8,403 nucleotides of DNA from a candidate division WWE3 bacterium. Its GTDB lineage: Bacteria; Patescibacteriota; 4484-211; JAGQKX01. The notes beneath the pieces were generated by a model. The model had not been told where the DNA came from. It saw nothing but the letters and a program-made list of their open reading frames with translations, and did not search any database. This document shows, one piece after another, positions 5,642-8,403 of this stretch; position 1 is the first letter of the stretch, and each line of letters starts with the position of its first letter. The stretch lies in the NCBI GenBank assembly GCA_020429905.1, contig JAGQKX010000029.1:1-8403 (forward strand), written 5' to 3'. The translations under genes were made by a program, and so were the position numbers.

Positions 5642-6604
5642 GTGAGCCAGCCAAATGAACAAAATAAAATAACACTATTAGCTGTCAGTGGTGCAGTATT
5701 TTTCGGTCTCGCTTTATCTTTTTTACTCGAAGGCCCTCTTTCTTTGCGACTAACAAGGACTAATGTACCTGTGGCGCGAGCTCGGGTAGTAGAAACAGTT
5801 GGAGTGCCAGATGAACCCACATTCGTCTTTGATAAACCTGAGGCATTTATTCAATTTGATCATTCAACACAGGTTGCGCCGCTGACAGCCAAATCGGCCT
5901 ATATCTATGATCCGCACATGAATATGGAATTATATTCGATGAATGGAGAGGCTGAGTTACCCATCGCTTCGTTGACCAAAATCGCTACAGCGATCGTAGC
6001 TGCGAATCACTATGATATGCAGTCGGTTTTATCCGTACCTCAAAATATTTATGACATTACTGGATCGTTGCTTCATCTACAACCGAGTGAAAACATCACC
6101 GTTCAAGAGGGGTTAACAGGAATGCTATTGGTCTCTGGTAATGATGCTGCCTATATGTTTGCCGCCGATTATCCGGGTGGGTACGATGCCTTTATTGTGG
6201 CTATGAATGCGTTAGCGCAAAACATACATCTTACCAACACACACTTTTCAAATCCGATCGGATATGATGAACAGTCCAATTACTCCTCAGCCAAAGATGT
6301 CGCTCACTTAGCTGCCTTACTTATGAAAAATGAGGTGTTGTTGGATATTGTTGGTTTGGACAAAGCGATAGTAATTGGCAACCAGGGGGCGATCGTGCAT
6401 AATGTGGTTAATACGAATCCATTTATTGAACAGCCCGATGTTCTTGGAGTAAAAACTGGAACCAGTCCTGAAGCTGGAGAAAATCTTGTGATAGCCAAAT
6501 CAATTAACGGACACGTTCTTATTTTTGTTGTCATCGGCTCCAAGGATAGGATTTCAGATATGAATAGTCTTGTTTCGTGGGCTGAGGTGGCATATCGTCT
6601 ATAA
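5642..6604 (+). CDS. D-alanyl-D-alanine carboxypeptidase (peptidase S11, PBP5-like)
   Basis: Serine D,D-carboxypeptidase that trims the terminal D-Ala from peptidoglycan stem peptides outside the cytoplasmic membrane. Numbered from GTG 5642 (320 residues), the catalytic triad motifs are SLTK (110-113, Ser nucleophile and Lys), SGN (165-167, in LLVSGNDAAYMFA) and KTG (271-273, in VLGVKTGTSPEAGENL). The HFSNPIGYDEQSNYSSAKDVA stretch is also typical of S11. A hydrophobic segment at about 9-28 (ITLLAVSGAVFFGLALSFLL) looks like an uncleaved signal anchor, followed by a linker to about residue 75. The C-terminal beta-rich PBP5 domain is absent: the protein ends about 47 residues after KTG. TTG 5636 would add only two residues; GTG is preferred because the extended -10 lies exactly 6 nt upstream. 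The next gene starts 2 nt after the stop, suggesting one transcript. Confidence 0.93.
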   Translation: MSQPNEQNKITLLAVSGAVFFGLALSFLLEGPLSLRLTRTNVPVARARVVETVGVPDEPTFVFDKPEAFIQFDHSTQVAPLTAKSAYIYDPHMNMELYSMNGEAELPIASLTKIATAIVAANHYDMQSVLSVPQNIYDITGSLLHLQPSENITVQEGLTGMLLVSGNDAAYMFAADYPGGYDAFIVAMNALAQNIHLTNTHFSNPIGYDEQSNYSSAKDVAHLAALLMKNEVLLDIVGLDKAIVIGNQGAIVHNVVNTNPFIEQPDVLGVKTGTSPEAGENLVIAKSINGHVLIFVVIGSKDRISDMNSLVSWAEVAYRL

Positions 6605-6606
6605 CC

Positions 6607-7563
6607 ATGTTGATTGTAAACCTTCTTATTTTATTTGCCAGTACGATTGTTCTTGCTCGAAGTTCGTTGTTTCTCGTGCGGTCATTGGTCAATATAGCCG
6701 CATTTTTTCGATTAACTGAATTTTCTGTAGCGTTCATCTTGATGGCCTTGGCAACCTCTTTACCTGAAATTTTTGTCGGAATATCAGCGGCTTTAGAAAA
6801 CGCGCCCACGCTTGTTTTAGGAAATGTCGTGGGGTCGAATATCGTTGATCTAACACTTGTGTTTGGTATTGTTATTTTGGTGAGCGGTGGATTGTACTCA
6901 AAGAGCGTTATCGCGAAACGTGATTCGCTGTATATGATGATGTTCTCTTCGGCACCGATCATGTTGATGTTTGACGGAATGTTGTCTCGGGGGGATGCGG
7001 TTATCTTAATGATTTTTTACAGCATCTATATCATGCGACTACTAGATCAGCGAAAATCATTTCATGAAACTGAAACGCACGTCACGAGCCGAGAGGCATT
7101 GCAGAGTTTTCTTATCTTTACGGTTGGTGCCCTATTACTTATTTTTTCCGCTCAGGTATTAGTGTACGCGGCCAAAAATCTGGCAGATATTTTAGGTTTT
7201 TCTGTCGGTTTGGTTGGGTTATTTATTGTAGCGCTGGGAACGTCACTCCCGGAACTCGCATTTGAACTTCAGGCAATAAAAAAACACGAAGATTCTCTTG
7301 TGCTCGGTGACCTTATCGGAAGTGTCGTCACCAATTCAACGCTCGTACTAGCAATCACAGCTCTATTTAGGCCCATCATAATTCCAGATATTACGGTATA
7401 TGCCACACCGACTCTGTTTTTGGCAGTCATTTTGGTTCTTTTTGAAGTTGTCGTCCGGCAAGATAAAAAACTTGGATTGGTCGAAGGGTTGCTCTTTTTA
7501 TTTATCTACGTTTTCTTTCTCATTTCAGAGGTAGGGGTAGGTATCACCTTACATATTTTCTAG
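6607..7563 (+). CDS. CaCA-family cation/Ca2+ exchanger (YrbG/NCX-like)
   Basis: Integral membrane antiporter of the Ca2+:cation antiporter superfamily, 318 residues, with about ten hydrophobic segments in two inverted halves joined by a short charged loop (about 147-164). The alpha-1 repeat reads ALATSLPE (47-54) and GNVVGSNIVDLTLVFG (72-87). The alpha-2 repeat reads ALGTSLPE (209-216) and GDLIGSVVTNSTLVL (234-248). The ion-site glutamates E54 and E216 and nearby Thr/Ser residues (T50, S51, S77, T212, S213, S239) are present. The second polar site differs from the Methanocaldococcus NCX as I remember it: D81 here where that protein has Asn, and N243 where it has Asp. Ion specificity is therefore uncertain (Ca2+ against Na+ or H+). 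The start is 2 nt after the carboxypeptidase stop without a normal Shine-Dalgarno sequence, so translation may be coupled. It is the only gene here that ends in TAG. Confidence 0.9.
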   Translation: MLIVNLLILFASTIVLARSSLFLVRSLVNIAAFFRLTEFSVAFILMALATSLPEIFVGISAALENAPTLVLGNVVGSNIVDLTLVFGIVILVSGGLYSKSVIAKRDSLYMMMFSSAPIMLMFDGMLSRGDAVILMIFYSIYIMRLLDQRKSFHETETHVTSREALQSFLIFTVGALLLIFSAQVLVYAAKNLADILGFSVGLVGLFIVALGTSLPELAFELQAIKKHEDSLVLGDLIGSVVTNSTLVLAITALFRPIIIPDITVYATPTLFLAVILVLFEVVVRQDKKLGLVEGLLFLFIYVFFLISEVGVGITLHIF

Positions 7564-7973
7564 TCTCAACATTTGTGTTAACAAGCCTTTACATAAATGT
7601 AATTCACCTATTGATAATTATTTCATTAGACGATACCATCTCATAGTAAGAGCGTGTAAGATTTCAATTTAACCCGCTTATAAATGCTCTTCACTGCTTT
7701 GATTACTTTGGATAGAAATAATAGTTGAGAATAAGAGAAAAATCGCATCAGTTAATTTTTGTAACTGCCCTAACATTTACCAACTAAATAGTTATATGAC
7801 TCATCATTTACCATGCATAGTATTAAACATGGGTAAATTGCTGGGTTGTTTTAAGATACTGTAGTTGATACTAAAAGCCTAGTGATTTTTGGTGTCTTAA
7901 TGTATCGTTTTGGTGCAAAGTGTGTCTAAATCTTGATCTAGTAGCAAGAAGCTTATTCGTAAGTTACTAGTCA
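7564..7973. other. AT-rich intergenic stretch, no recognisable gene
   Basis: I find no tRNA, rRNA, CRISPR repeat or credible ORF on either strand; the reading frames checked close within about 15 codons. There is no clear U-tract terminator after the exchanger gene. Weak structure includes an interrupted inverted repeat AGAGC/GCTCT (7649-7653/7686-7690) with inner TAAG/CTTA, a bulged inverted repeat at 7806-7838, and CTAGTA/TACTAG (7938-7943/7965-7970) enclosing a small AGCTTA-TTCG-TAAGTT hairpin just before the -35 box. This is the longest non-coding stretch in an otherwise tightly packed window. Confidence 0.6.
7806..7838. repeat. Imperfect inverted repeat
   Basis: ATTTACCATG (7806-7815) is the reverse complement of CATGGGTAAAT (7828-7838) except for one extra base, leaving a 12-nt spacer. 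The half-site CATTTACCA also occurs in direct orientation at 7774-7782, 31 nt before its copy at 7805-7813. It could be an operator or RNA hairpin, but it lies about 140 nt upstream of the nearest promoter, and chance in AT-rich DNA cannot be excluded. Confidence 0.3.
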
Positions 7974-8003
7974 TTGACAGGTATAACCGTTTGCTTTTAT
8001 ACT
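7974..8003 (+). promoter_or_regulatory. Near-consensus sigma70 promoter for the downstream gene
   Basis: A perfect -35 TTGACA (7974-7979) and a -10 TATACT (7998-8003) are separated by 18 nt. Transcription would begin near 8010, giving a leader of about 30 nt before the ATG at 8040. This is the only promoter in the window with both boxes strong and with a leader of this kind on an ordinary coding gene. Confidence 0.75.
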
Positions 8004-8039
8004 CGAGGTTAATATACGGATTGGCTTCTCGATAAAGTT

Positions 8040-8403
8040 ATGAGACAAAAAAAGACCGGAGAACAAAAAAGAATAAGCCTTTCAGGCATGACAAGTTTTA
8101 TTAAAAACCACAAAACGAAACTTATTTTAGTTGCCGTTGTGGGCCTCTTTATTATTGGTTTTACCAAAACACGTGCAAACGATTCCTCAGATGCAGAAAT
8201 AATTGGATCACCCGTAGAAATTCAAAAACAAGTTTCGCTTAGAGCAAAAAATAGTGATGGAGATACCTTGGTGCAAACATTTGATGTGAATTTAACCGCG
8301 GCACAGATGCAGCAGCGTGTACTTGTTCGTGGGACGTGGATCAAAGCCAGAGAAGGTAAACGCTTTTTAGTTATAAACATGGATGTAACAAATAATATTA
8401 AGG
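8040..8403 (+). CDS. Partial membrane-anchored protein, DUF4352-like start (3' end missing)
   Basis: The ATG at 8040 opens a frame of 121 codons that runs off the window without a stop. The product has a Lys/Arg-rich cytoplasmic N-terminus (1-27), one transmembrane segment at about 28-41 (LILVAVVGLFIIGF), a polar linker, and then a beta-rich extracellular part. GTWIKAREGKRFLVINMDVTNN (98-119) resembles the start of DUF4352/telokin-like Ig-fold domains, in which a 'gkkFvvvdvtvkN' strand is typical. That assignment is by pattern only. An in-frame TAA at 8010-8012 limits any upstream start, and no other start codon lies between. A clear Shine-Dalgarno sequence is absent. The upstream TTGACA/TATACT promoter supports independent expression. 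Function is unknown; a surface or secreted binding role would be a guess. Confidence 0.8.
   Translation, partial: MRQKKTGEQKRISLSGMTSFIKNHKTKLILVAVVGLFIIGFTKTRANDSSDAEIIGSPVEIQKQVSLRAKNSDGDTLVQTFDVNLTAAQMQQRVLVRGTWIKAREGKRFLVINMDVTNNIK

Noticed and set aside
6584..6590. GAGGTGG upstream of the exchanger ATG (6607) as a ribosome-binding site
   Set aside because: The spacing to the ATG is about 16 nt, too long; coupling to the preceding stop codon is a simpler explanation.
317..7563. TGA is not used as a stop in any of the six complete genes (five TAA, one TAG), hinting at stop-codon reassignment as in Gracilibacteria/SR1
   Set aside because: No in-frame TGA occurs in any of the conserved proteins, all frames read normally with the standard code, and six stops are too few.
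7569..7600. ACATTT/AAATGT inverted repeat after the exchanger gene as a terminator
   Set aside because: Six AT-rich pairs around a 20-nt spacer and no U-tract; expected by chance in this sequence.

Overview
The window is a compact, mostly plus-strand bacterial segment (coding GC roughly in the low-to-mid 40s by eye, AT-richer between genes). It holds six complete genes, plus one gene cut off at each end. The gene content is housekeeping: two aminoacyl-tRNA synthetases, a RecJ nuclease, a tRNA-editing-type protein, a D,D-carboxypeptidase and a cation/Ca2+ exchanger. Several traits point to a Candidate Phyla Radiation (Patescibacteria/Parcubacteria-like) organism. These are an unusually short bacterial-type AspRS, a RecJ with an abbreviated segment after its DHH motif, few Shine-Dalgarno sequences, -10 boxes that sit exactly 6 nt before start codons, and a partial membrane protein with a Pro-rich FGKLP segment. 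The lineage is an inference; no rRNA or marker tree is available here.

Layout. Positions 1-232 (minus strand) carry the 5' part of a small membrane-anchored protein, divergent from gltX (317-1759). recJ (1793-3493) follows with its own extended -10 promoter. At 3481-3508 a promoter starts a leader of about 185 nt that reads as a transcriptional T-box riboswitch (about 3515-3690). It has a UGGC bulge complementary to the GCCA end expected of tRNA-Asp, a GAC triplet in a Stem I bulge, and a terminator that competes with the antiterminator. It precedes aspS (3702-5117) and the closely spaced YbaK-family gene (5123-5596). A promoter with a leaderless GTG start then drives a D-Ala-D-Ala carboxypeptidase (5642-6604), followed 2 nt later by a CaCA-family exchanger (6607-7563). 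An AT-rich stretch of about 476 nt follows with no recognisable gene. It ends in a near-consensus sigma70 promoter (7974-8003) ahead of a truncated membrane-anchored DUF4352-like protein (8040 to the window end).

How the parts work together. Uncharged tRNA-Asp would let transcription continue into aspS and the editing-type protein, tying tRNA-Asp charging to Asp supply. The histidine in the AspRS anticodon-binding domain suggests the enzyme may be non-discriminating, making Asp-tRNA-Asn for GatCAB. The carboxypeptidase and exchanger form a separate envelope/transport unit.

The two strongest points of interest are the compact T-box (short Stem I without an apical tRNA-elbow-binding module) in a probable non-Firmicutes background, and the repeated -10/6 nt/start-codon geometry that implies leaderless mRNAs.
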